A stretch of DNA of 64,000 bases from JALZVT01 sp964634815. GTDB taxonomy: Bacteria; Pseudomonadota; Gammaproteobacteria; Pseudomonadales; Azotimanducaceae. The notes under the pieces are model-generated. The model did no database searches. It worked only from the letters and a program-made list of their open reading frames with translations, and was not told the origin of the DNA. A program made the translations under genes and the position numbers. Location of the stretch: the NCBI GenBank assembly GCA_964634815.1, contig CAZWMD010000014.1:21784-85783 (forward strand), read 5' to 3'. Below, piece after piece: positions 35,942 to 44,591 of this stretch; the first letter of the stretch is position 1; each line of letters opens with the position of its first letter.

Positions 35942-36225
35942 GTCGAACGCCCACCAAGGGCAAGAAGGCATCGGCCTCTAAAGCACGTAAGGCGCCCCTG
36001 GCCACGCGTGAGATTGCGGCGGCCTCCAGGCAGGCTCGAAGTGTTGATCAAGACGATGAGCCGATGAGTCAGATCACGCTGAAGCTTCGTCAGTCCCAGC
36101 ACCGGCAACTGGCCCAGATGGCGTTTGACGCCGGGACCACAATGCGCGGCATCATCATGCGGGCGCTTAAGACCAAGGGGCTCGCTGTGACCAAGGAAGA
36201 TCTTAAAGACCGACGACGTCGCTAG
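35938..36225 (+). CDS. small basic RHH-like partner of ParA
   Basis: A 95-residue protein coupled to the ParA gene. The N-terminal 40 residues are basic and probably disordered (KGKKASASKARKAP), and include an Arg that could act as a ParA-stimulating finger. Residues 43-85 (MSQITLKLRQSQHRQLAQMAFDAGTTMRGIIMRALKTKG) show a beta strand followed by two helices, as in ribbon-helix-helix repressors such as ParG. It probably binds the iterons upstream. This is inference from size, order and the secondary-structure pattern. Confidence 0.6.
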   Translation: MSRTPTKGKKASASKARKAPLATREIAAASRQARSVDQDDEPMSQITLKLRQSQHRQLAQMAFDAGTTMRGIIMRALKTKGLAVTKEDLKDRRRR

Positions 36226-36239
36226 CGCGGTAGCGTTTT
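36220..36239 (+). terminator. short rho-independent terminator after par genes
   Basis: CGCTA (36220-36224) pairs with TAGCG (36231-36235) and is followed by TTTT. The structure includes the stop codon of the RHH-like gene. A second GC-rich stem, GGCAGGC/GCCTGCC (36249-36268), lies just downstream. Confidence 0.5.
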
Positions 36240-36529
36240 GGCAAGAGTGGCAGGCTGAGGGGCCTGCCCGGTTTGGGCTCTGGGGTGCAGGCTCAGATTC
36301 TCTTAAGGCGATGATTTGCGTATTTCACGAAGCGCATTTCACCAAATGTTAGTGAAACTCAGGGTCTGAGTTAAAGAAATCTCTGCCCAATTTATCCCAG
36401 TTGGCCTTTTCTGCGTCAGCGAATACCCTAACCTTCTGATCTTTAAGAAGATTGTCTTATTTCTGCTTGCTGGCCCAATGCTTGCATTCCAGCGTTATTA
36501 GTCCTGTGCAAAAAAAAGGAATCTCGTGG
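36226..36529 (+). other. intergenic region between par module and ABC transporter
   Basis: A 304-bp spacer. It begins with the terminator-like stems (to 36268). The rest is moderately AT-rich and should hold the promoter of the ABC transporter operon. No further repeat or hairpin of note was seen. Confidence 0.4.
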
Positions 36530-37438
36530 ATGCTTGAGCTCGTAAACCTTTCCAAAACCTATGCCAATGGCGTTTGCGCGCTGGACCAGGTGTCGCTGAC
36601 CATTCCCAGCGGCATGTTTGGCTTGCTGGGGCCAAATGGGGCTGGCAAATCGTCGCTTATGCGCACCATTGCAACCTTGCAGACGCCCGATAGTGGCTCC
36701 ATCCTTTTGCACACTGACCCAGCCACTAACTCAGCGATAGACGCGCTGGCGGATCCCCACGAGCTGCGCCGTACCCTCGGTTACTTGCCCCAGGAATTTG
36801 GTGCTTATCCGCGTACCTCGCCTTTGGCGATGCTCGATCATATTGCCGTATTAAAAGGTGTTACCCGGGGCGATGATCGCAAGGCGATGGTTGAATACCT
36901 GCTGGAGATGACCAATCTTTGGGATGTTCGAAAGTCTCACATAGACAGTTTCTCAGGGGGTATGAAACAGCGCTTTGGTATTGCTCAGGCACTGCTTGGG
37001 GAGCCCCGGTTAATCATTGTCGATGAGCCTACGGCAGGGCTGGATCCTGCGGAACGCCGACGGTTTCACAATTTGTTGGCCAAAATCGGTGAGAACGTGG
37101 TGGTTATTCTGTCCACGCACATCGTTGAGGATGTTGCTGACCTATGCCCGACAATGGCCATCATGGGGCAGGGCAAGATTCTGCTTCAGGGCAGGCCTGC
37201 GGATCTGGTGGCCAAGCTGCAAAACCGACTGTTTGTCAAAACAGTTCCCAGCAATGAGGCAGCGGCCTTGCAGGCCGAGTTGCCCGTAGTTTCAACCCGT
37301 CTGAAAGCGGGCCAGGTGGAGCTGCGGGTTGTTGCCGAAACTGCGCCTGAGCAGGGCTTTGCCGCAGGGACCGCCGTGCTGGAAGACGTGTACTTTGCAA
37401 CACTGATGCAGCATGGCCTGAGTGTGGAGTTAGGTTGA
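36530..37438 (+). CDS. ABC transporter ATP-binding protein
   Basis: A 302-residue ATPase starting at ATG 36530 (AAAAGGA ribosome site upstream). Walker A GPNGAGKS is at 34-41, signature FSGGMKQRFGIAQ near 140, and Walker B LIIVDEPTAGLDP near 158, then the C-terminal extension of drug/peptide-type exporters. The stop overlaps the start of a permease fused to an M1 peptidase (TGATG). The pair is an ABC-2-type system of unknown substrate. Confidence 0.88.
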   Translation: MLELVNLSKTYANGVCALDQVSLTIPSGMFGLLGPNGAGKSSLMRTIATLQTPDSGSILLHTDPATNSAIDALADPHELRRTLGYLPQEFGAYPRTSPLAMLDHIAVLKGVTRGDDRKAMVEYLLEMTNLWDVRKSHIDSFSGGMKQRFGIAQALLGEPRLIIVDEPTAGLDPAERRRFHNLLAKIGENVVVILSTHIVEDVADLCPTMAIMGQGKILLQGRPADLVAKLQNRLFVKTVPSNEAAALQAELPVVSTRLKAGQVELRVVAETAPEQGFAAGTAVLEDVYFATLMQHGLSVELG

Positions 37439-40400
37439 TGCTCGAAGTATTTCGATTTGAGTGTCGGTATCAGCTGCGCTCGCCACTGTTTTTGTCGATT
37501 GCGCTGGTCTGGTTCTTGCTGGCATTTTTTGTGATGGCCTCCGAAAGCGTCCAGATTGGAGGCATTGCCGATAACCTGAATCTCAATGCCTCGCACAGCA
37601 TTATTTCTGCGCACTATGTGCTGTCGATTATTGGAATGTTTGCAGCTGTGGCCTTTGTGGCGAGTGCGATAACCAGGGATCAGGAAGCAGGTACTGATGA
37701 GCTTCTTTACGCCACAGGAGTAAGTGAATCTGCGTATCTCTTTGGGCGTTTTGCCGGCGGAACCCTGTTTGCCACGCTGGCTGTTTTGGCTGGTGTAGCG
37801 GGTTCGCTGGTAGGCTCTTTTATGCCCTGGCTTGATCCGGAGCGAGTGGGTGATTTTTCGTTGGCACCCTATGGTTTTGCTGCCTTTGCTGTGGTGCTGC
37901 CAAACATGTTTGTTATCTGCGGCCTGTTTTTTGCTGTTGCCGCGCTCACACGATCGATGATGGCGGCATACCTTACGGCACTTGGATTTCTCATACTGTT
38001 TGTCGTTGTTGCCGCAAACACCAATCCTGAGTCGATCTCAACCCTGGCTCTGGGTGGTCCTTTTGGGCAGGTTGCCTTTGAGGAACTGACGCGTTACTGG
38101 ACCGTCGCGGAGCGCAATTATCAGGTGCCTGCCTTCACGGGTACGCTGCTCTACAATCGCTTGATCTGGGCTGGGCTCGCCCTGCTTGCGTTGCTGCTAA
38201 CGCGGCTGTTGTACCGTTTCCGGCTGGGGGGTAAAGGCGCAGGCAGAAGAGACAGCAAAAGTTTGTCACCGCCGCAGCTGAGGGCCTTTAATGCCGAACC
38301 CGAGCATAGCCCGCAGGTTGTTTGGCGGCAGTTGCTCTCGTTAACGCGCATCGATATATCGGGCATCGTCAAGAGCGCACCTTTTTATGTATTGCTGGCG
38401 TTTGGCATGTTCAATGTCACGGGTGGGTTTCTGGCGGCGATGGAGTCGACTTTTGGCACGCCGGTTTATCCTGTAACTGAGGTGGTCAGTCGAGCTGTTG
38501 GCAGTAACTTCTCGTTTGTCGTTTTATTGATTCTTCTGTACTACGCCGGTGAACTGGTGCATCGCGAGCGTCAGCTGAGAGTTGATCAGATTATTGATGC
38601 AACACCTTTTCCGTCTGGTGCTGCGGTTGCTGCCAAAGTACTGGCGCTATGGTTTGTTATCACTGCACTGTTTGTCACAGTAATTTTAGCCGGCGTGCTG
38701 TTGCAGGCGCTGCATGGCTACACAAATTTTGCACCAGCCATTTATCTCACCGATGTGCTTGGCGTTATTGGTGGCTCCTTCTATTTCTGGGCGATTATTG
38801 CGGTCTTTGTGCAGTCTGTATCGCCGGGAAAATTTGTTGGCATGCTGATCTTGCTGCTGATATTTATTGGTACAGAGGTGCTTGCCAACTTCGGCTTTGA
38901 GCACGTTTTGTACTCATTGTCTCTTCCCAGTGCGCCGTTTTCCGCGATGAATGGCTACGGACACTTTCTTGAACCACTTTTGACCGTGGCGGCGTACCTT
39001 GCCGGGTTGGGAGTACTTGTATTCATTGGGACTCACCTGCTCTATCCGCGAGGTCTGCAGAGTATTTCGGAGCGTGTGAGTCATGCAGGCGTTCGATTTA
39101 CTGCCCCCGTGCGTCAGGCTGCCGTGTTGGCCTTTGTTGCAACCCTGGCACTCGGAGGCTGGATTTTCCACAACACCGTTGTTGTGAACGAGTACAGGAC
39201 CAATGATGATCTAGAGCTGCAAAGAGCAGAGTACGAGCGGTCTTATCGTAAATACCTTGAGGTGCCGCTCCCTTCTGTTGCAACGCTGAATGTTGAGATT
39301 CATTTGGTGCCTGAGGAGCGACGGCTGGAGTCACTGGGTCGAATCAGGCTGATCAACGAGACTGAGCAGGAGATCGCTGAGTTACCTTTGTCAATACCGC
39401 CGCATCTCAACATCAATAGTTTGCAGGTTGCTGGGGCGCGTCAAACCTTTGCAGACGAAGTCCTGGGTTTTTACATCTATACCTTTGAAGAGCCCATGCA
39501 ACCAGGCACGCAGGCTGAGGCCCAGTGGGATTTGACCTGGTCGCATAGTGGGTTCGAGAATTCGAACTCTTCAACTCGCCTGGTTCACAATGGGACCTTT
39601 GTGAACAACAGCGAGATCATGCCAGCACCTGGTTACGACCGTGATCGCGAACTGCAAGACAACAATGTCCGTCGCCAGCACGATCTTGAGCCGTTGATCA
39701 GAATGCACAAGCTGGAAGATCGGAGCCGTCGGGTTAGCTCGATTTTTGGTCGTCGGCGTACCAAATTTGAAGCCATTGTGAGTACTGCACCCGATCAAAC
39801 TGCGGTGGCGCCCGGCTATCTCGCAGCGCAATGGCAAGAGGACGGTCGGGCATTCTTTAAATATGTGATGGATAAGCCCATTTGGCCTTTTGTCTCGGTG
39901 TTGTCAGCGCGCTACAAGCAGGTCAAAGACACCTGGGTTAATCCGGATGGTGGCGATGATGTCGAGCTTGCGGTGCTGTTTGACGAGCAACATCCTTACA
40001 ATGTGCAACGCATGCTCGAAGGCAGCAAGAAATCTCTCGACTACTTCCATAGAGAGTTTAGCGCTTATCAATACCGACAGTTTCGTATCCTGGAGTTTCC
40101 TGGATATCAGCGGTTTGCCCAGTCTTTCCCGAATACCATTCCATACTCTGAACGAATTGGGTTTATTTCAGATCTGCGAGATCCTGCAGATATTGATTTT
40201 GTGTTCTACGTGACGGCCCATGAGCTCGCCCATCAATGGTGGGGGCATCAGGTGACGGGCGCGGATGTACAGGGACAGTCAATGATCATTGAAACCCTGG
40301 CACAGTACTCGGCGCTGATGGTAATGGAGCGTGAGTATGGGGCGCCAAAGATGCGTCGTTTCCTAAAGTACGAGCTCGACAGTTATCTGAGCTCGCGAGG

Positions 40401-41016
40401 TACGGAGCTAATCGAAGAGCTGCCGTTGCTTCGGGTTGAAGACCAGGGCTATATTCACTATCGCAAAGGCAGCCTTGCGATGTATGCCTTAAAGGAAGCG
40501 ATTGGTGAGGCCAAGGTCAACGCGGCATTGCGCCGCTTTCTGGCGGTTTATGCATTTAATGAGAATGACTACCCAACCTCTGCCGATCTAATCGACGAAT
40601 TTCGAGCCCAGGCTGGGCCAGAGCATAGTGAGTTGATTAGCGATCTGTTCGAAAAAATCACGCTTTTTGATCTGTCAGTTGCTGAGGTTTCGGTGGTGGA
40701 AATAGAGGGCGAATTTGAGGTCACCGCTCAGGTTCGGGCGAGCAAGTATTATGCAGATGGAAAGGGTAATGAGACGGAGGTACCCCTTAATGCTGAGCTT
40801 GAACTGGCGGTGTTTCCCAAACCCTCTCCTGCGCAACAGAAAACCATGAACAATTCTGATCTGCCGCCACCGCTGATGCTCACCAAACGCACATTATCTA
40901 GCGGCGAGCAGACCTTTGTCTTTCGGGTGCAAGACGAGCCAGCACGTGTGGGTATAGACCCCTACAATAAAATGATCGACCGTAATCCGGACGATAACCT
41001 CCGCTGGGTGAATTAG
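37438..41016 (+). CDS. ABC-2 permease fused to M1-family aminopeptidase domain
   Basis: A 1192-residue protein. Residues 1 to about 570 hold two sets of membrane helices (12 or so), ABC-2 permease-like. The C-terminal half begins after NTVVVNEYRTNDDLELQR and is soluble and M1-like. It has HELAHQWWGH with zinc ligands His928 and His932 and, 19 residues on by my count, the acidic Glu of MIIETLAQYSALM. The classic M1 GAMEN exopeptidase motif was not seen. Both parts in one protein is a known architecture of uncharacterised exporters. The peptidase domain presumably lies in the periplasm and acts on peptides handled by the transporter; that is inference. Confidence 0.82.
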   Translation: MLEVFRFECRYQLRSPLFLSIALVWFLLAFFVMASESVQIGGIADNLNLNASHSIISAHYVLSIIGMFAAVAFVASAITRDQEAGTDELLYATGVSESAYLFGRFAGGTLFATLAVLAGVAGSLVGSFMPWLDPERVGDFSLAPYGFAAFAVVLPNMFVICGLFFAVAALTRSMMAAYLTALGFLILFVVVAANTNPESISTLALGGPFGQVAFEELTRYWTVAERNYQVPAFTGTLLYNRLIWAGLALLALLLTRLLYRFRLGGKGAGRRDSKSLSPPQLRAFNAEPEHSPQVVWRQLLSLTRIDISGIVKSAPFYVLLAFGMFNVTGGFLAAMESTFGTPVYPVTEVVSRAVGSNFSFVVLLILLYYAGELVHRERQLRVDQIIDATPFPSGAAVAAKVLALWFVITALFVTVILAGVLLQALHGYTNFAPAIYLTDVLGVIGGSFYFWAIIAVFVQSVSPGKFVGMLILLLIFIGTEVLANFGFEHVLYSLSLPSAPFSAMNGYGHFLEPLLTVAAYLAGLGVLVFIGTHLLYPRGLQSISERVSHAGVRFTAPVRQAAVLAFVATLALGGWIFHNTVVVNEYRTNDDLELQRAEYERSYRKYLEVPLPSVATLNVEIHLVPEERRLESLGRIRLINETEQEIAELPLSIPPHLNINSLQVAGARQTFADEVLGFYIYTFEEPMQPGTQAEAQWDLTWSHSGFENSNSSTRLVHNGTFVNNSEIMPAPGYDRDRELQDNNVRRQHDLEPLIRMHKLEDRSRRVSSIFGRRRTKFEAIVSTAPDQTAVAPGYLAAQWQEDGRAFFKYVMDKPIWPFVSVLSARYKQVKDTWVNPDGGDDVELAVLFDEQHPYNVQRMLEGSKKSLDYFHREFSAYQYRQFRILEFPGYQRFAQSFPNTIPYSERIGFISDLRDPADIDFVFYVTAHELAHQWWGHQVTGADVQGQSMIIETLAQYSALMVMEREYGAPKMRRFLKYELDSYLSSRGTELIEELPLLRVEDQGYIHYRKGSLAMYALKEAIGEAKVNAALRRFLAVYAFNENDYPTSADLIDEFRAQAGPEHSELISDLFEKITLFDLSVAEVSVVEIEGEFEVTAQVRASKYYADGKGNETEVPLNAELELAVFPKPSPAQQKTMNNSDLPPPLMLTKRTLSSGEQTFVFRVQDEPARVGIDPYNKMIDRNPDDNLRWVN

Positions 41017-41018
41017 CT

Positions 41019-41434
41019 TTGGCAGAACAAGAACAACAGCAAGAAGAGCAAGAAGCTCAGCATAACGAGCTGATCGCTTTGGCCAATCAAGTCATGCCGT
41101 TNNNNNNNNNNNNNNNNNNNNNNNNNNNNNNNNNNNNNNNNNNNNNNNNNNNNNNNNNNNNNNNNNNNNNNNNNNNNNNNNNNNNNNNNNNNNNNNNNNN
41201 NAGCAAGAAGCTCAGCATAACGAGCTGATCGCTTTGGCCAATCAAGTCATGCCGTTTGGAAAGTACCGAGGTGAGTTATTGCTGAACCTGCCGGAGCCCT
41301 ATCTGGTCTGGTTTAACGGGCAAGGGTTCCCGAAAGGCGTGCTGGGCGAGCGAATGGCTGCAATGTACAGCATTAAGGTCAATGGTTTGGAGAAGTTGCT
41401 GAAGCCCCTGATCAAGCCAGACGAGACAGACTAG
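41019..41434 (+). CDS. DUF3820 protein, interrupted by artificial assembly gap
   Basis: The intact C-terminal part (from LIALANQVMPFGKYRGELLLNLPE) matches DUF3820: MPFGKY, PEPYLVWF, GFPKGVLGERMA and IKVNGLEKLLKPL. The N-terminus is a Glu/Gln-rich stretch from TTG 41019. A 100-N run divides the gene, but the 55 bp before the Ns are identical to the 55 bp after them. Removing 155 bp (100 N plus one copy) leaves 261 nt, an 86-codon frame in phase from TTG 41019 to the stop at 41434. So the gene is probably intact. The function of DUF3820 is unknown; one member was linked to quorum-regulated virulence. Confidence 0.75.
41047..41256 (+). other. assembly gap with duplicated 55-bp contig ends
   Basis: 41102-41201 is exactly 100 N. 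The 55 bp 41047-41101 and 41202-41256 are identical, as when two contigs that overlap by an assembler word length are scaffolded with a fixed-size gap. The true sequence is probably the two ends merged. Confidence 0.9.
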
Positions 41435-41692
41435 CTCGTCCGGACCGCACCTGCCCTTGACTTGGAGCGACTTTGCACGCATTGTGCGGCGCTTCTACAC
41501 CTCCGCAGACGTTTGCCACCGGTAGATTTGACGTCGCGATAGATTGCGCTCTGGTTAACACCAATCCTGACCACTCAGCCCTCCGGCAAGCTGGAAAGAA
41601 CAAGCTGGAAAGAAAAAGACGCGCATCTTTTTACAGACACTGCACAAACGTTGCACTATCGGGCCGCGTTATTGCGTTGCTCGGATACTATT

Positions 41693-42970
41693 TTGACAGA
41701 ACAAACTTTTGCGTCGTTAGACCTCGACGAGCGCCTGCTGCGCGCGCTGGATAAAATCGGTTACGTACAGCCTACACCTATTCAGGAACAGTCAATACCA
41801 GCCTTGTTGGCAGGACAAGATTTACTGGGAATCGCCCAAACCGGCACAGGCAAGACAGCCGCTTTTTCCCTGCCTTTGCTGCAGATACTTGCAGAGAGTA
41901 AGCGAACGCCAAAAGCGCCTGGCGCTCTGATTCTTGCGCCGACTCGCGAGTTGGCTATCCAGATTTTTGAAGAACTGAAGTCTTTTGGTGCGCATATGGC
42001 TTTGCGCTCGGCCTGTATTTTTGGCGGGGTTGGGCAAAACCCGCAGATCAAACTCTTGCGACAAGGCATTGATATTCTGGTTGCAACACCTGGACGGCTG
42101 CTGGATCTGGCTAACCAGAAGCATCTGGAACTTTCCAACGTCTCCCTGCTGGTTTTGGATGAAGCTGATCGTCTTTTAGATATGGGCTTCATTCGGGATG
42201 TTAAGAAAATAGTCGCCATGACTCCCAAGCGGCGTCAGTCGCTGCTGTTTTCCGCAACCATGCCGAAAGAGGTTGCGCATTTAGCAAAGGAAATGCTGCG
42301 CGATCCCGTACGAGTAGATGTGTCGCCCAAGGAAGTGACAGTAAGCAGAATCGAGCAGCGGGTTGTGCAGGTAAATAACGTGAACAAGCAGCAGGCGTTA
42401 GAGCATATCCTGCGAGATGAATCGGTTAGTCGGGCGATAGTGTTTACCCGCACCAAACACGGGGCAAACAAGGTTGCCAAAAAATTGGTACAGGCAGGTA
42501 TTGGAGCTGATGCTATCCATGGCAATAAATCTCAAAATGCGCGGCAACGTGCCCTGGCCAGTTTTAAGAAAGGTGACATATGGGTTCTGGTCGCAACAGA
42601 CATTGCCGCTCGCGGCATTGATATTGATGGCGTCTCACACGTAATTAATCAGGAACTACCCCACGAGCCAGAAAGCTACGTACACCGTATTGGCCGAACT
42701 GGCCGCGCAGGAGCGGCAGGCATTGCCTGGTCTCTGGTTGACCCGGACGAGCGCAGTCGTCTTCGAGCTGTGGAGCGGCTGATCAAGTTTGAACCCACCA
42801 AGGTTGAACTTGATATTGTCTATACCCAGCCTGTTAGTGAGTCTTCGAATGATGGAGACAAACCAACTCGTCAAGGTGGGAATCGTGGGGGTAACCGCGG
42901 CCAATCCCGATCTGGCAGTCGGGGATCTCGACGATCCGGCGGGCGACGACGACGCTCCGGCGCTGCCTAG
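41693..42970 (+). CDS. DEAD-box RNA helicase, RhlE-like
   Basis: A 425-residue helicase from TTG 41693 (an in-frame TTG at 41651 would add 14 residues; no ATG is nearby). Motifs in order: Q motif (GYVQPTPIQEQSIPALL), I AQTGTGKTAAF, Ia PTRELAIQ, II VLDEADRLLDMGF, III FSATMP, V TDIAARGIDID, VI HRIGRTGRAGAAG. The tail is Arg/Gly/Ser-rich (about 395-425) and likely binds RNA. Probable roles are in rRNA processing or cold adaptation. Non-AUG start and no strong ribosome site are noted. Confidence 0.88.
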   Translation: MTEQTFASLDLDERLLRALDKIGYVQPTPIQEQSIPALLAGQDLLGIAQTGTGKTAAFSLPLLQILAESKRTPKAPGALILAPTRELAIQIFEELKSFGAHMALRSACIFGGVGQNPQIKLLRQGIDILVATPGRLLDLANQKHLELSNVSLLVLDEADRLLDMGFIRDVKKIVAMTPKRRQSLLFSATMPKEVAHLAKEMLRDPVRVDVSPKEVTVSRIEQRVVQVNNVNKQQALEHILRDESVSRAIVFTRTKHGANKVAKKLVQAGIGADAIHGNKSQNARQRALASFKKGDIWVLVATDIAARGIDIDGVSHVINQELPHEPESYVHRIGRTGRAGAAGIAWSLVDPDERSRLRAVERLIKFEPTKVELDIVYTQPVSESSNDGDKPTRQGGNRGGNRGQSRSGSRGSRRSGGRRRRSGAA

Positions 42971-43047
42971 GGTTTTTGCATCCATTTGCAACCCAGATAG
43001 ATAGTTTCTATCGTGGCGCTTCAGAGGTTTCTTTGCGGAGTGCTCAG

Positions 43048-43917
43048 ATGATCAAAATCCAGACGTTGCCCGTAGACGCCGGTAAGAGCGAAATCCTTGC
43101 CGCGATGCATCGCGATGGCGCGGTGATCCTGAGCAACGCCATTGACCCTGCAGACGTTGCGTCGATTGTTGCTGAAGTTCAGCCCTATATTGAACGTACC
43201 CCAATGGGCGGTGATGATTTTGTGGGTCGGGCCACGCAACGCACCGGTGCACTGGTCGCTCGAGTGCCAAGCTGCAGACCATTGGTCATTCATCCCCGGG
43301 TGATTGATGCAGCGAATGAGTTCCTTAAGCCTTATACGGAGAAAATAATCCTGCATCTGACCCAGACCATCTGTATTCATCCTGGTCAGCCAGCTCAGCC
43401 GTTACATCGTGATCGCCAGGCCTGGGGAACCCAGATGCCGTTATCGATTGAGCCGCAATTCAACACAATATGGGCGCTCACTGATTTCACCAGCGAAAAC
43501 GGGGCAACCCGGGTAGTTCCCGGCAGTCAGGAGTGGGATTGGGAGCAGCGCGCAAGGTCTGAACAGATTGCCCAGGCAGAGATGAAGGCGGGGAGCGTGT
43601 TGCTTTACTCTGGAAGTGTTATCCATTCTGGTGGAGAAAACCAAAGCGCAGCGGCTCGATTGGGGCTGAACATTACCTATTGTCTTGGCTGGCTGCGGCA
43701 AGAGGAGAACCAGTACCTTTCTTGCCCGCCGCATATTGCAAAAGACCTTGAACCTGAATTGCAAGAGCTGCTCGGCTATACCCAGGGCAGCTATGCTCTT
43801 GGTTACTACTCTGACCCCGAATCTACCCAGCCCAATCGCGATATCCTGCCGCCGGAAGTTGCTCTTGGCCGCTGGCCGACTTCTGGTACTACCCTTGGCG
43901 CCGCGGAGACTGAGTGA
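43048..43917 (+). CDS. phytanoyl-CoA dioxygenase family protein
   Basis: A 289-residue Fe(II)/2-oxoglutarate oxygenase-like protein, started at ATG 43048 behind GCGGAG. Metal ligands: His120-x-Asp122 (PLHRDRQAWG) and a later His in SGSVIHSGGENQS, with Arg in ARLGLNITY for 2-oxoglutarate. ALTDFTSENGATRVVPGSQEW is typical. Its stop overlaps the GTG start of modB, which couples it to the molybdate transporter genes. That linkage is unexplained. Confidence 0.82.
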   Translation: MIKIQTLPVDAGKSEILAAMHRDGAVILSNAIDPADVASIVAEVQPYIERTPMGGDDFVGRATQRTGALVARVPSCRPLVIHPRVIDAANEFLKPYTEKIILHLTQTICIHPGQPAQPLHRDRQAWGTQMPLSIEPQFNTIWALTDFTSENGATRVVPGSQEWDWEQRARSEQIAQAEMKAGSVLLYSGSVIHSGGENQSAAARLGLNITYCLGWLRQEENQYLSCPPHIAKDLEPELQELLGYTQGSYALGYYSDPESTQPNRDILPPEVALGRWPTSGTTLGAAETE

Positions 43918-44585
43918 CAGAACTGGGCCCCATCTGGATAACCGTTGCCCTGGCGGCGACTACAACGGTTGTTCTGCTGCTGATTGGTACCCCTCTGGCC
44001 TGGTGGTTGGCAACAACTCGAAGTCGTTTGCGTCCGGTTATCGAAGCCTTAACCGCGCTACCCCTGGTGCTGCCACCCACGGTGCTTGGCTTCTACATGC
44101 TGGTGCTGCTGGGTCCGGCATCGACGCTGGGTGGATTTTGGGTATCGATCACCGGCCAAGCGCTCACGTTCTCATTTTCCGGTCTGGTGGTTGCATCTGT
44201 TGTCTACTCCCTGCCATTCATGGTCCAGCCCTTGCAGGGTGCCTTTGAGAGGCTAGGGCGAGTGCCCCTTGAGGTTGCCGCAAGTCTTCGTGCCTCTCCC
44301 TGGGACAGTTTTGTATCTGTCGCTATGCCCTTGTCCCGGGGTGGGTTTGTGACGGCGATTGTGCTGACCTTTGCACACACCGTTGGCGAGTTTGGCGTAG
44401 TCCTCATGGTTGGAGGAAACATCCCTGGTGAGACCCGGGTCATTTCCATAGCGATTTATGAATACGTTGAGACCTTGAGATATGGTGACGCTCATCGATT
44501 GTCTCTTGGACTTTTGGTGTTCTCTTTCTTGGTGCTGCTGCTTGTGTATCGCCACAATCGCAGCCTCACTGTGCGAGTTGGTTGA
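43914..44585 (+). CDS. modB: molybdate ABC transporter permease
   Basis: A 223-residue integral-membrane permease with five or six helices. It has the EAA-like cytoplasmic loop PLEVAASLRASPWDSFVSVAMPLSRGGFVTA and the ModB-type ending EFGVVLMVGGNIPGETRVISIAIYEYVE. The start GTG lies in the preceding PhyH stop. modC follows 6 bp after. No periplasmic ModA gene is in the window, so binding protein or specificity comes from elsewhere. Confidence 0.88.
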   Translation: MTELGPIWITVALAATTTVVLLLIGTPLAWWLATTRSRLRPVIEALTALPLVLPPTVLGFYMLVLLGPASTLGGFWVSITGQALTFSFSGLVVASVVYSLPFMVQPLQGAFERLGRVPLEVAASLRASPWDSFVSVAMPLSRGGFVTAIVLTFAHTVGEFGVVLMVGGNIPGETRVISIAIYEYVETLRYGDAHRLSLGLLVFSFLVLLLVYRHNRSLTVRVG

Positions 44586-44591
44586 GGCCGA

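Noticed and set aside
34743..36225. Integrated plasmid or prophage
   Set aside because: Only the ParA/RHH pair and repeats are present. There is no Rep, integrase, att-site pair or phage gene nearby.
41047..41256. True tandem duplication of 55 bp
   Set aside because: The copies flank an exact 100-N run and end precisely at its borders, which points to scaffolding rather than biology.
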